A stretch of 54,512 nt of DNA from CALZIK01 sp046756565 (GTDB taxonomy: Bacteria; Acidobacteriota; Thermoanaerobaculia; Multivoradales; JAHEKO01). Location: the NCBI GenBank assembly GCA_046756565.1, contig JBHHWO010000010.1, positions 1-54,512 of the forward strand. The letters are read 5' to 3'. The notes under the pieces were generated by a model. That model was not told the origin of the DNA. It saw nothing but the letters and a program-made list of their open reading frames with translations, and made no database searches. This document shows positions 32,830 to 41,273 of the stretch, piece by piece. The position numbers and the translations under genes are program-made. Each line of letters opens with the position of its first letter. Position 1 is the first letter of the stretch.

Positions 32830-33431
32830 GAGTCGCTCTCCGCTTCCTTCTTCTTCTTCTTCTTCTTCGCCTGCCGCGCCTGCTCTTTCTCCTTCTTGGC
32901 CCGCTTCTCCTTGCGCTTCGCCTCCTTCTCACGCTGCCGGGCAGCCTTCTTTGCCGCCCTCGGATTCGCGGGCACTTCGATTCTGGCCTCGGTCTCGCCC
33001 AGAACGAGGGCAAAGCTCTTCAGAGGCTCGATCAGGTGGCGGTGATCGCCCGCGTTGAAGTAGTTGGCGAACAGCACTCCTCCCTGGGCTCCGAGCCGAT
33101 GCTTTACGACCTGCGGCCCCGGCCCGTCGCAAGGTGGGCAGTCCGAGGGCGGCACCCATTGCCAGGAGTGGACCTCGAGTTTCTCGGGATCGTTGTCCGA
33201 GCGGTACTGTTCTCGCTTCTCGAACCAGTTCGCCGCGGTCAGCTTGCCCAGCTCCTCGTAGAGGCCTTTGTCGTAGACGACGACGAAGTCGACCGCAAGC
33301 GGGAAGTCGTGGTTCAGGAGGGAGTCCAGCTCGACCGTGAACGGAACGTCCCCTCCAAAGCGCCGGCTGATCTTGGCCGTGAACCCGCTACAGGCACCCA
33401 AAAGGACGCAGGCGGCCAGAAACAGCGCCAC
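32826..33431 (-). CDS. TssJ-like lipoprotein with Lys/Glu-rich C-terminal tail
   Basis: A protein of 201 residues from GTG 33431, chosen because GGAGGGGGG lies just upstream and it opens directly into a lipoprotein signal (ALFLAACVLLGAC, lipid Cys14). The mature part contains TVELDSLLNHDFPLAVDFVV followed by YDKGLYEELGKLTAANWFEK, recalling the short beta-sandwich and L-loop of TssJ; identity is weak and rests mostly on operon position before tssL and tssM. The final ~45 residues are almost only Lys, Arg, Glu and Ala, predicted as a long charged helix, absent from canonical TssJ. It would provide the outer-membrane anchor of the TssJLM complex. Confidence 0.72.
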   Translation of the reverse strand: MALFLAACVLLGACSGFTAKISRRFGGDVPFTVELDSLLNHDFPLAVDFVVVYDKGLYEELGKLTAANWFEKREQYRSDNDPEKLEVHSWQWVPPSDCPPCDGPGPQVVKHRLGAQGGVLFANYFNAGDHRHLIEPLKSFALVLGETEARIEVPANPRAAKKAARQREKEAKRKEKRAKKEKEQARQAKKKKKKKEAESDS

Positions 33432-33624
33432 GCCCCCCTCCGCCCGAAAAGGCGCGACGGTTCCGGGTTGCGGTCGTGGAGACCGGCTGCTGCAGGCTTC
33501 GGTGCGTATCGCCACTCTGAAGGTGACCCCGCTTGAAGGTAACGATCCCCCGTGTGCCCGACCAGCGTGGTCTGGCACCGACGTCAAGAACTCTCAACCA
33601 GTAACAAGGCCGTAAGGCGGCACT

Positions 33625-33633
33625 AGTATAGCA
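33625..33633 (-). promoter_or_regulatory. Candidate extended -10 for the TssJLM-like operon
   Basis: Read on the - strand, TGCTATACT is an extended -10 element; no good -35 precedes it, which extended -10 promoters tolerate. It would give a leader of ~190 bases before GTG 33431. The 274-base divergent gap 33432-33705 contains nothing else recognised. Confidence 0.35.
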
Positions 33634-33705
33634 GTGGACTTCGTAATATGATCGGTCACCCTTCAGTCGATACAGAGATTTCGATCGCTTCTGGAGCGGA
33701 TGGGA

Positions 33706-34407
33706 ATGTACACGTTTCTCCTCGATCGGCGATCGCTGACGCTATTCTCGGGCGGCCTTGTCGCCTTTGGTGTGCTGGCCTTCCTCGCGGGCATGCTCGT
33801 GGGTCTGCGCATCAACCTGCCTCCGACTGCTTCCCAGACCGCGGAGTTCAAACCGCTGTCGTCATTCGAGGGAAGCCTCGTGGCGACCGCCTCGGCGGCG
33901 TCACTGCCGGCGAGCGAGTCCAAGCCGGCGCCAGCACAGAACTCGGAGCCGAAGGCGTCTGCCTCTCCCGCGTCGGGAAGCCCGAGCACTGGGACTTGGG
34001 TCGAGACGGCTGGCGCGTCGAGTTCCGTGTCCCGCCAGGCCGTGGCTCCGGCCCCGGAGAGGGTGGCCGCGCGAGTCCAGGCACCGGCGCTGCCGGAACC
34101 CGGCGACGCACCGAAGCCTTCCCCGGCGCCCGAGCCGGACGTCGAGCATCGTCGTAGCGTCTCGAGTGGAGGTTTCTTCGTTCAGATCGGAGCCTTCGCC
34201 GTTGAAGAAAACGCCAGGAACCAGGTCGCATCGTTGAGCGCGGAGGGCTTCGAGCCGTTCATCGCCACGCTACGCACGAACTCGGGGCGTACACTCAAGG
34301 CGGTTCGGATCGGTGTCTTCGACACCCGGGCGGACGCCTTGGCCGAAGCCAAAAGGTACGTGGAACTAGCTCGCGGCCGGGAAGCGATCGTCCGGCCGGT
34401 CGGCTAG
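33706..34407 (+). CDS. Membrane-anchored SPOR-domain protein
   Basis: About 233 residues from ATG 33706, which suits the GGAG nine bases upstream; ATG 33700 is the alternative. TM at ~10-35 (LFSGGLVAFGVLAFLAGMLV), a ~115-residue Ala/Pro/Ser-rich linker, then a C-terminal SPOR domain (GGFFVQIGAFAVEENARNQV ... TLKAVRIGVFDTRADALAEA). SPOR domains bind denuded peptidoglycan glycan at division sites. Divergent from the TssJ-like gene, so not in its operon. Confidence 0.88.
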   Translation: MYTFLLDRRSLTLFSGGLVAFGVLAFLAGMLVGLRINLPPTASQTAEFKPLSSFEGSLVATASAASLPASESKPAPAQNSEPKASASPASGSPSTGTWVETAGASSSVSRQAVAPAPERVAARVQAPALPEPGDAPKPSPAPEPDVEHRRSVSSGGFFVQIGAFAVEENARNQVASLSAEGFEPFIATLRTNSGRTLKAVRIGVFDTRADALAEAKRYVELARGREAIVRPVG

Positions 34408-34430
34408 CCCTCGCGCTGAGGGCCGCCGAC
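34399..34430. terminator. Bidirectional hairpin between convergent SPOR and FadL genes
   Basis: GTCGGC (34399-34404) pairs with GCCGAC (34425-34430), and CCCTC (34408-34412) pairs with GAGGG (34418-34422) around a GCGCT loop. It covers both ends of the 25-base gap and includes the SPOR stop codon. No U-tract, but the composite stem and placement between convergent stops fit a shared terminator. Confidence 0.6.
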
Positions 34431-34432
34431 GA

Positions 34433-35728
34433 TCACTTGTTGATCGTCACGCCCAGGACCCATGCGTTGGAGTTATAGGTACCGTTGAGGTCGTCGACAT
34501 TGACCTGGGTCGTCCGGCCCTGAACGTCGAGCCAGAGGAATGCGACGTCGAGCCAATCCTTGCTGAAGCCGACCGCATACGAGATGCGGTCCGCGTCCGG
34601 CAGCAACGGGCCCATAGTCTCCTCGGGCTGGGGCGTCTCGTCCATCGAGACGCCGAAGCGCAGGAACGAGCCGCTCGCGGTCTCGAACTTGACCCCCAGC
34701 CGATAGGCCATCGAGTCAGCGAAGTCCTGAGGCCGCTCCTCGTCGAACTCGGGATTGTCCGGGAGCCGCAGGGCCAAGGTGTCGAAGCTCGACCACTCGG
34801 TGAGGTTGGCGTCGACCTCGATCACGGTGCCGGCACCCACTCCAAAGGCGAGTCCCAATGCCGCGCTGGCAGGAAACTCGATGCGGGCCTGGAACCCGAG
34901 ATCCTCGTCGAACGGAGTCGTCGCGGCGATCAGCGCGTCAAGGCTCGAGTTGCCGGTGGATATCTGGGTGAAGCGTGCCTCACCGTCGTACTCGATTTCG
35001 ATGGCGCTCCTATAGGCACCGCCAATCGAGATGGAGTCGCTCAATCGGTAGAGAAAGCCCGCGGTCCAGCCAAAGCCGTCGTCCAGTGTGGCCTCGAGCC
35101 TCAAGCTCGCGACGTCGACGACTTCTCCGGCGGACGGGTCGAAGGAGGGAACCCGACGGATGAGCGTCAGATCCGAGGTCCGATAGATCACGCCGGCTCC
35201 CACCCCGACTCCGGGCGCCAGCTCGTAGGAGACGCCGGTGGTGAGGTCCAGCGTGCTCAGCTCGGCCGCCGTCACCAGGTAGCGCCCGGCGAAGTTGCCG
35301 GGATCGGTCCACTCGGTCTCGAACGCGAAGGGCGCGGTCACACCGAATCCGAGCTTGCCCGTCTTGCCCAGAGGAGCCGCAGCGAAGGCGTGCGGTCTCA
35401 GGTTCGAGATCTCAGACTGCTCGCCGACCGTCTCGGCACCCACGCCCGGTGGCAGCCCCTGGTAGAGCGACTCGTTCAGGTTGACGCTGGTCGCACCCGC
35501 CGCGGTCTTTGGCTTCTTGGCGGTCAGCGCCAGCGCTCCGATGTTGTAAAAGACCGCGGACGGTCCTTCCGCTTGTGCCACGAAGGCACCGGCCATCCCC
35601 ATCGCCTTGCTCGACTGGTGATGGTATTCGAATCCCCCGGCTCCCAGCGGTCCGGCCAGAGCGAGTCCCGCCAGGCAGACACATGCCAAGCGACCTCGGA
35701 TCGCGACCAGTAACAAGCTTCGGAACAT
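34433..35728 (-). CDS. FadL/OmpP1-family outer membrane channel
   Basis: A protein of 431 residues with a signal peptide (~1-30). FadL features: GGFEYHHQSSKAMGMAGAFV with the AxxGPSAVFYNIGALA (canonical 'dpsavyyNPAgla') segment, a conserved FAGRYLVTAAELSTLDLTTG strand, and a WLDVAFLWLDVQ strand followed by the last strand NSNAWVLGVTINK ending near the C-terminus. These 14-stranded barrels import hydrophobic molecules. Encoded downstream of no obvious fatty-acid gene. Confidence 0.9.
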   Translation of the reverse strand: MFRSLLLVAIRGRLACVCLAGLALAGPLGAGGFEYHHQSSKAMGMAGAFVAQAEGPSAVFYNIGALALTAKKPKTAAGATSVNLNESLYQGLPPGVGAETVGEQSEISNLRPHAFAAAPLGKTGKLGFGVTAPFAFETEWTDPGNFAGRYLVTAAELSTLDLTTGVSYELAPGVGVGAGVIYRTSDLTLIRRVPSFDPSAGEVVDVASLRLEATLDDGFGWTAGFLYRLSDSISIGGAYRSAIEIEYDGEARFTQISTGNSSLDALIAATTPFDEDLGFQARIEFPASAALGLAFGVGAGTVIEVDANLTEWSSFDTLALRLPDNPEFDEERPQDFADSMAYRLGVKFETASGSFLRFGVSMDETPQPEETMGPLLPDADRISYAVGFSKDWLDVAFLWLDVQGRTTQVNVDDLNGTYNSNAWVLGVTINK

Positions 35729-35881
35729 GAGCTTTCGGAGGACGGGATGCTAGCACGCGCTCTCGGCCGCTGCTGTAGCTGGAACGGCTTCACCGTCCTT
35801 ACCGATCAGCCCCGGGCCGCAGAGCTCCGGAGGATAGCGATCCGGGTTGGGGATTCGAGGGCTGCGCGGGAAGAAGGCGGT

Positions 35882-38293
35882 CTAGTCGAGATAGGCTTGG
35901 AGGACGGGATAGCCCCTTGCGGCCTCGCGGGCTGTCGCACCACCGAGCCGGATCGACGCTGCGAGGAGCTTGCGAGCTTCCTGGGGCCGGTCGTTGGCCG
36001 CGTGCAGAATCGCCAACCCCATCGGCGCGGCCCAGTTGGCGGGATAGAGCCGCCGGACGAGGAGAAACGAGCGGAACGCGTCTTCACCGCGGCCGGCCTC
36101 GAGATAGGCGAGCCCCAGGCGGAGGTTGACCTGCTCGTGATTGGGCGCAAGACTCGCGGCCGCCTCGAGATGTCCGATGGCCCCATCCACCGCGCCGTCG
36201 GCCAGCAGAATCAACGCCAAGTTGTAGCGAGACTCGAGGTGTGCTCCGCTGGCCGCGACCGCTTTCTCGAACAGGGTCATGGCCCGACCCGTGTCCCCCC
36301 GGTCCAGCCAGATGGCGCCCAGGTTGTTCCACGCCAGAACCGCCTCCGGGTCATGCGGGCCCACCTCGAGCGCGTCCTCGTACATGGCGATCGCGCTCTC
36401 GACATCCCCCTGGTTGGCAAGGGTGACACCCAGGTTGTAGCGCGCCTTGAACGAGTCCGGGTCGAGCTGGAGCACCATTCGAAAGGCCGCGGCCGCATCA
36501 TCGAGGCGGCCGGCGCGCTGCAAGACATCGCCGTAGCCGAGGTGAAGGAATGGCAGGGAATTGTCGATCGAGAGCGCTTCCTCGAACAGACGCAGCGCCT
36601 CGTCCAGGTCTCCGAGGTCTCGACGGATCTCAGCCAGCTGGGAGAGCGCACCGATCGAGCTCGGATCGACCGCGAGCGCCCGCTCGACCAGACGCTCGGC
36701 ATCCGCCGTGCGGCCTTCGGCGCGCTGAATAGAAGCCAGGTTGAGGAGGGCATCGGCGTTGCGCGGATCGAGCTCGAGTGCAGTGCGAAACTCGCTTCGG
36801 GCCTTGTCGAGATCACCGTTTCGCAGGTGGATCCGACCCAGGTTATTGTGAATCTCGGGCGAAGAGGGTTCGCCGTCCTCCTCCGCTGCGTCCACCTCAC
36901 CTCCAACCGCGTCTGACGACGATCCACCGAGGTATCCGAGGGCCTCGAGCGCACGCAGATTCTCCTTACTGGCCGTCGGGTCGGCTTCCACTCCGGCTTC
37001 GGCCACGCGCCCCCCCGGATCCTCGTAGGTCTCGACATAGCGAATGCGATGCCGGCGGCGGAACTCCTCTTCGAAGATCGTCTCGATGACCTTACCGTCC
37101 ATGTCCTTGGCGACCGGCAGGCCAAGGTAGCGAAGCACGGTCGGCGTGATGTCCATGACCGCTGCGCCGGCCACCTCGACGCCCGGCCGGATGTGCGGCC
37201 CCGCGGCCAGGAAGATGCCCCGGTCCTCGTGGTCGAGATGCGCGCGCTGGACATCGACCGTCTTCTCGCTCCGGATCCGCCGCTCGCCGCTCTTGAAGCC
37301 ATGGTCAGAGAGGATGAAGACTGCCGTCGTGTCGAGATCGATTCCTGCCAAGACCCGGCCCAGGAGCTCGTCCTGGTACCCGTACCACTTGAGGACCACG
37401 TCTCTGTAACGCGCGAAGCCTTGCTCGTCGACCCACTCGAGCTTCGGTTCCATGTACTTCATGAACAGATGCGAGAAGCTGTCGACCTGCTCGAAATAGA
37501 GCATGAACAGGTCGTAGGGGCGCTCGGCCAGGAGTTTCTCCGCGATCGCGGTGTAGCCCTCGGCGGTGACCGCGTACTGCTGAAACAGGTGAATCGGATT
37601 GAACGGGTTGCGCTCGGGGAACCTGCCGGGATCGAACATCTCCTGCCGGTACTCCTCCGGCGTGATGTGTACGAAGCGACCGACGAAGTCGGCACCCACC
37701 TGCTGTTCCGGCGGAACCAAAACGCTGACCCCGCCGAAGAGCGACGCTGGGTGGACCTTCCCACGGTCGTCGCCGCCGCGGGCGGTCGAGCCGAAACCGT
37801 GGAAGCCGAGACCGTCCGAGACGATGGCTCCCTTGCCGACGTCTTCGGCCGGATAGCTCGCCCACCAGCCCACGACCGTCGGCCGCCGGCCATTCTCGGC
37901 AGCGATAGTCCAGATCGCCTTGGTCTTGCGGTTCACACTTCGCACCGGCACGCGCGTGCCGTCCGGCCGGTCGACCATGAACCACGAAATGCCGTGCTTG
38001 GCGGCGGTCTTGCCGGTCGCCACACTGGTCCAGATCACCGGCGAGAGCGGGATGTCAGTCAGGGTCTCGATCTCGCCCCAGGCGGCGCGCTCCCGGAAGG
38101 CCGCGAGATTCGGCATCTCGCCTTCCGCGATCAGCCGGTCGATGAGCTTCCAGTCGGCGCCATCGATGCCGATGACGACGGCTCGGGTGCCGAGGTCTTC
38201 GCCGAGATCGGAGCCACAGCCGCTGCAGCCGGACAGGAGCAGGAGGGCGGCTACTAGCGCCGATGGCGCTCTGACGGACCAGTTGAAGAGCAC
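35882..38293 (-). CDS. Lipoprotein: alkaline-phosphatase-superfamily phosphodiesterase with TPR array
   Basis: A protein of 803 residues starting at GTG with a lipoprotein signal (LLLSGC). Residues ~35-420 form a type I phosphodiesterase/nucleotide pyrophosphatase domain: GIDGADW, the nucleophile region SPVIWTSVATGK, FEQVDSFSHLF, LSDHGF and HEDRGIFLAAGPH supply the expected metal and nucleophile residues. Residues ~480-800 are about nine TPR units (for example DARSEFRTALELDPRNADAL-type repeats). The combination is frequent in secreted/periplasmic proteins of Acidobacteriota and relatives. Substrate unknown. A GC-rich perfect six-base stem lies in its 5' leader at 38319-38337. The 275-base divergent gap 38294-38568 otherwise shows no gene. 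Confidence 0.88.
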   Translation of the reverse strand: MLFNWSVRAPSALVAALLLLSGCSGCGSDLGEDLGTRAVVIGIDGADWKLIDRLIAEGEMPNLAAFRERAAWGEIETLTDIPLSPVIWTSVATGKTAAKHGISWFMVDRPDGTRVPVRSVNRKTKAIWTIAAENGRRPTVVGWWASYPAEDVGKGAIVSDGLGFHGFGSTARGGDDRGKVHPASLFGGVSVLVPPEQQVGADFVGRFVHITPEEYRQEMFDPGRFPERNPFNPIHLFQQYAVTAEGYTAIAEKLLAERPYDLFMLYFEQVDSFSHLFMKYMEPKLEWVDEQGFARYRDVVLKWYGYQDELLGRVLAGIDLDTTAVFILSDHGFKSGERRIRSEKTVDVQRAHLDHEDRGIFLAAGPHIRPGVEVAGAAVMDITPTVLRYLGLPVAKDMDGKVIETIFEEEFRRRHRIRYVETYEDPGGRVAEAGVEADPTASKENLRALEALGYLGGSSSDAVGGEVDAAEEDGEPSSPEIHNNLGRIHLRNGDLDKARSEFRTALELDPRNADALLNLASIQRAEGRTADAERLVERALAVDPSSIGALSQLAEIRRDLGDLDEALRLFEEALSIDNSLPFLHLGYGDVLQRAGRLDDAAAAFRMVLQLDPDSFKARYNLGVTLANQGDVESAIAMYEDALEVGPHDPEAVLAWNNLGAIWLDRGDTGRAMTLFEKAVAASGAHLESRYNLALILLADGAVDGAIGHLEAAASLAPNHEQVNLRLGLAYLEAGRGEDAFRSFLLVRRLYPANWAAPMGLAILHAANDRPQEARKLLAASIRLGGATAREAARGYPVLQAYLD

Positions 38294-38568
38294 GGCAAGC
38301 CAAAGTCTACCGGGCTTTGCGGCGTCTTTCGCGCCGCCGCCAGATCGTGTTCAGCGGTACCGCACCCCCCGGGCATCTCGGGCTTGATCAGCGGATAGTG
38401 ACGGGTCGGAATCGGCAACTTCGTGGGCAGTCCGGCCATTTCGCTTCGAGCTCGACAACGTTTGAGTCGGCCCCTGAGACGAAACCGAGCTTGCTTCTCC
38501 GGCTCGGTGTCAGAGGGCCGAAGCAGCCTCGGTCGTGGGCTAGGATCGTCTCCGCCCACGGAGTGTCG

Positions 38569-40641
38569 ATGATGACTCGTAGCCTGCAGATAGCCGCTCC
38601 CGCCCGCACGGCGATTGTCGGCTTGGCACTGGTTTTTCTGGGCACCAATCTCGGGGCGGCGCTCGAGATCGTCTTCGTCAGTCCCGAGCCGCGATCCCTG
38701 ACCGCTTCTCTCGACAGCCGTATTCGGATCGAGTTCGACCGACCCGTCGACAGGCAAACCCTGACCCCGGCCAGCTTCTGGGCCTTCGGCCGATGGAGCG
38801 GAGCCGCCGACGGAGCGCTTCGGGTGAGTCGAGACGGCCGGGTGGTGACGCTGACGCCGGCTCGACGCTTCTCGGCCGGAGAGAGCGTGATGGTGATCCT
38901 GTCACGCGACCTTCGCGGCGCCGACGGCTCGCCTCTTCGCGCGGCCGGATTCTCGTACCAGTTCTGGACCCGGACGCGAGGCAGCGGATTCGATCTGGCC
39001 GAGATCGACCGCTTCTCCACCCGATCCGATCCCGAGGCCACCACCCGCACCTATGGCGGCTTCGGGTCGGATCTGAACGGCGACGGCTTCTTGGATCTCA
39101 CGGTCGTCAACGAAGACACCAACGATCTCAGGATCTTCCTGAATCGCGGCGACTACACCGGCACCTTCGCCGGCTTCGAAGAGCCGACCACCCCGGTCGG
39201 AAACGTCCCCAGCCCGAGCGAACCGTCGGACTTCAATCGTGACGGTCTCGTGGACGTGGCCGTGGCCAACACCCAGGATGAAACCGTGTCCGTCCTTCTG
39301 GGCAACGGCGACGGCACCTTCGCGCCGGCCCGGAGTGTATTCGTCGGCGGCGAGCCGCGTGGCATCACCGTCCTCGACGCCGACGGCGACGGCGATACGG
39401 ACATCGCCGCCACCTCCTTCGAGCTCGGCCGGGTGACGGTCCTCGAAAACGACGGCGCGGGCGACTTCACCGAGGGCTTCTTCTTCGGCAGCGGTGGCGA
39501 CAATGGAGGCGGTGGCGAGAGGGCGATCGCCGCCGCGGACATGAATAGCGACGGGCTGCTGGATCTCGTCGTCGGCCTGCTGACGGCCCAGGAGATCCAA
39601 ATCTGGACCAACGACGGCGCCGGCTCGTTCACGCTCAACGCAACGCAGGCCAGCGGCGGCGAGGTCTGGATGGTGATGATCGGCGACCTCGACGGCAACG
39701 GCACCGAAGACGTCGCCACCGTCAACAGCCGGACCGACAACGGCGCCATCCTGATGGGCGACGGCGAGGGCGGGCTCGAGGCACCTCGAATGACGAGTAC
39801 CGATCCCTTTCCTCTGGCCACCGACCTGGCGGATCTCGACGGCGACGGCGATCTAGACTGGGTGACGTCGAGCTTCTTCGGAAACTGGCTTCTGTTCGAG
39901 AACGACGGCAGCGGCTCGTTCGCGCTCGAGCGCTCGATTGCGGCGCCACAGGCGGCTTCATGCTCACTACCCATGGATCTCGACAACGACGGGGTGCTCG
40001 ACCTGGTCCTGATCGACGAACTCGAAGACGAGGTCGTCCTGATGAGGAGCCGGGCGACCATCCTCGACGCCGGCTTCGAATCCGGAGACTTCTCGGGCTG
40101 GTCGAAGGCCAAGGGTTCGCTGACCGTGGTCGGGCACGGGCTCGGAGGCACCGGGCACGCGCTCGAGGTCGGCGTCGACGGCCGTCGCGCGTTCGTCGAG
40201 ACCAGGCGTCCGAACCGCGAATCGAGCCTCTCCCTGACACTGCTCATGAATCCGAGCAGCCTCGAGCTCGGCGACCAGAGCATCGAGATCCTGCGCCTGG
40301 GCGGCGGCAAGGCTACCGCGACGATGACGCTGGAGCGGTCCGGATCTCGATATCGGCTCCGACTCTTCGCTCGGGACGCCGACGGGTTTCGGGAGATCGG
40401 CGCCACCAGAATTCGAGGCGACAGGACGAGCCGCATCGGCGTCGAGTGGTCGAGCGCGTCAGGGCGGGACCTCCCCGACGGCCGCGCTGCGCTCCTCAGG
40501 AAGGGCAAGGTGCGCGCCGAGGCCCTCGATCTCGCCAATCACGGCGAGATCGTCAGGAGGCTCCGCATCGGCCTCCTCAGCGGATCGGAGACGGCGGCGG
40601 GCGGCAGCTTCCTGATCGACGAAGTCCTGGCGACGCGCTAG
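38569..40641 (+). CDS. Secreted FG-GAP/VCBS repeat protein with N-terminal SbsA Ig-like domain
   Basis: A protein of 690 residues from ATG 38569, with CGGAG five bases upstream; signal peptide to ~residue 33. Residues ~35-145 resemble the SbsA Ig-like (Big_5) domain (VFVSPEPRSLTASLDSRIRI, FDRPVDRQTLTPASF). Seven FG-GAP repeats with calcium-type DxDxDG loops follow (DLNGDGFLDLTVVN, DFNRDGLVDVAVAN, DADGDGDTDIAATS, DMNSDGLLDLVVGL, DLDGNGTEDVATVN, DLDGDGDLDWVTSS, DLDNDGVLDLVLID). The C-terminal ~170 residues form a jelly-roll-like binding module. Likely a cell-surface or extracellular propeller. Confidence 0.88.
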   Translation: MMTRSLQIAAPARTAIVGLALVFLGTNLGAALEIVFVSPEPRSLTASLDSRIRIEFDRPVDRQTLTPASFWAFGRWSGAADGALRVSRDGRVVTLTPARRFSAGESVMVILSRDLRGADGSPLRAAGFSYQFWTRTRGSGFDLAEIDRFSTRSDPEATTRTYGGFGSDLNGDGFLDLTVVNEDTNDLRIFLNRGDYTGTFAGFEEPTTPVGNVPSPSEPSDFNRDGLVDVAVANTQDETVSVLLGNGDGTFAPARSVFVGGEPRGITVLDADGDGDTDIAATSFELGRVTVLENDGAGDFTEGFFFGSGGDNGGGGERAIAAADMNSDGLLDLVVGLLTAQEIQIWTNDGAGSFTLNATQASGGEVWMVMIGDLDGNGTEDVATVNSRTDNGAILMGDGEGGLEAPRMTSTDPFPLATDLADLDGDGDLDWVTSSFFGNWLLFENDGSGSFALERSIAAPQAASCSLPMDLDNDGVLDLVLIDELEDEVVLMRSRATILDAGFESGDFSGWSKAKGSLTVVGHGLGGTGHALEVGVDGRRAFVETRRPNRESSLSLTLLMNPSSLELGDQSIEILRLGGGKATATMTLERSGSRYRLRLFARDADGFREIGATRIRGDRTSRIGVEWSSASGRDLPDGRAALLRKGKVRAEALDLANHGEIVRRLRIGLLSGSETAAGGSFLIDEVLATR

Positions 40642-41162
40642 CACTAGCTCCGCGGATCCGACTCGGCCGGTTCTGGTAGGTCGAGTCATAGGTGCCCGTA
40701 AGCGTCCGCTGGGTTGCCGCGAGCCGGGTGTCCGGCTCCGGGGCCGGGACCGGTAGCGACTCCGCACTCAGCGTCATCTCTCCGGTCGGTGTCACGAAAC
40801 CACCGGTGGTCTCGGCGTGGACCGCGTGAAACTTCCCTTCCCGGTGCTTCCCTCGAAACATGAACCTCCGGTCTCCGCTCGCGTCCTCGACCTCGCCCGA
40901 CAGCTCGCCTTCGTCGAGGCTGCCTTCGGCGGTGCCTTTGTAAGTGTAGTCGGCCGTATCGAAGGTCACTGTAAAGACCACCGTCCACGTCGGCACGTCG
41001 CCGTTCCCATCCAGAGCCGAGAACACACCGCGAATCGGGCCCGGCTCGCCGAGCTTGTAAGGTGGTGTAGGTGCCGGCGAGGACGCGATCGTCGACGCTG
41101 CCGGCCGTTGCGGCGAAGACCAGTGCCAGGCCGAAGGCTGCCGCTCCAAGCCCCCATCTCAT
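40577..41162 (-). pseudogene. Small secreted protein with a probable +1 frameshift
   Basis: A signal peptide (MRWGLGAAAFGLALVFAATA) starts at ATG 41162 and leads to RVLAGTYTT, where the frame becomes nonsense. In the next frame the sequence resumes convincingly as YKLGEPGPIRGVFSALDG, then TWTVVFTVTFDTADYTYKGT and EGELSGEVEDASGDRRFMFR, to a stop at 40577. Removing one base near 41058-41072 (a TT in the - strand) restores a protein of ~194 residues. The 3' end overlaps the convergent FG-GAP gene by 65 bases. It could be a real pseudogene, a sequencing error or, less likely, programmed shifting. Fold unknown; Gly/Thr/Asp-rich beta pattern. Confidence 0.6.
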
Positions 41163-41273
41163 AGCGCCAGGCAGCCTATCAAGTCGATTCGAGGCCCTCG
41201 ATCCGGTTTGCTGTCGAACAGAGGGCACGGAGGCCCGACGCCGGCCCCCATGTACCGATAGAATCGCCCTCCG

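Noticed and set aside
27344..33431. Complete type VI secretion cluster
   Set aside because: Only TssJ-, TssL- and TssM-like genes are present; no TssA-G, TssK, ClpV, Hcp or VgrG near them.
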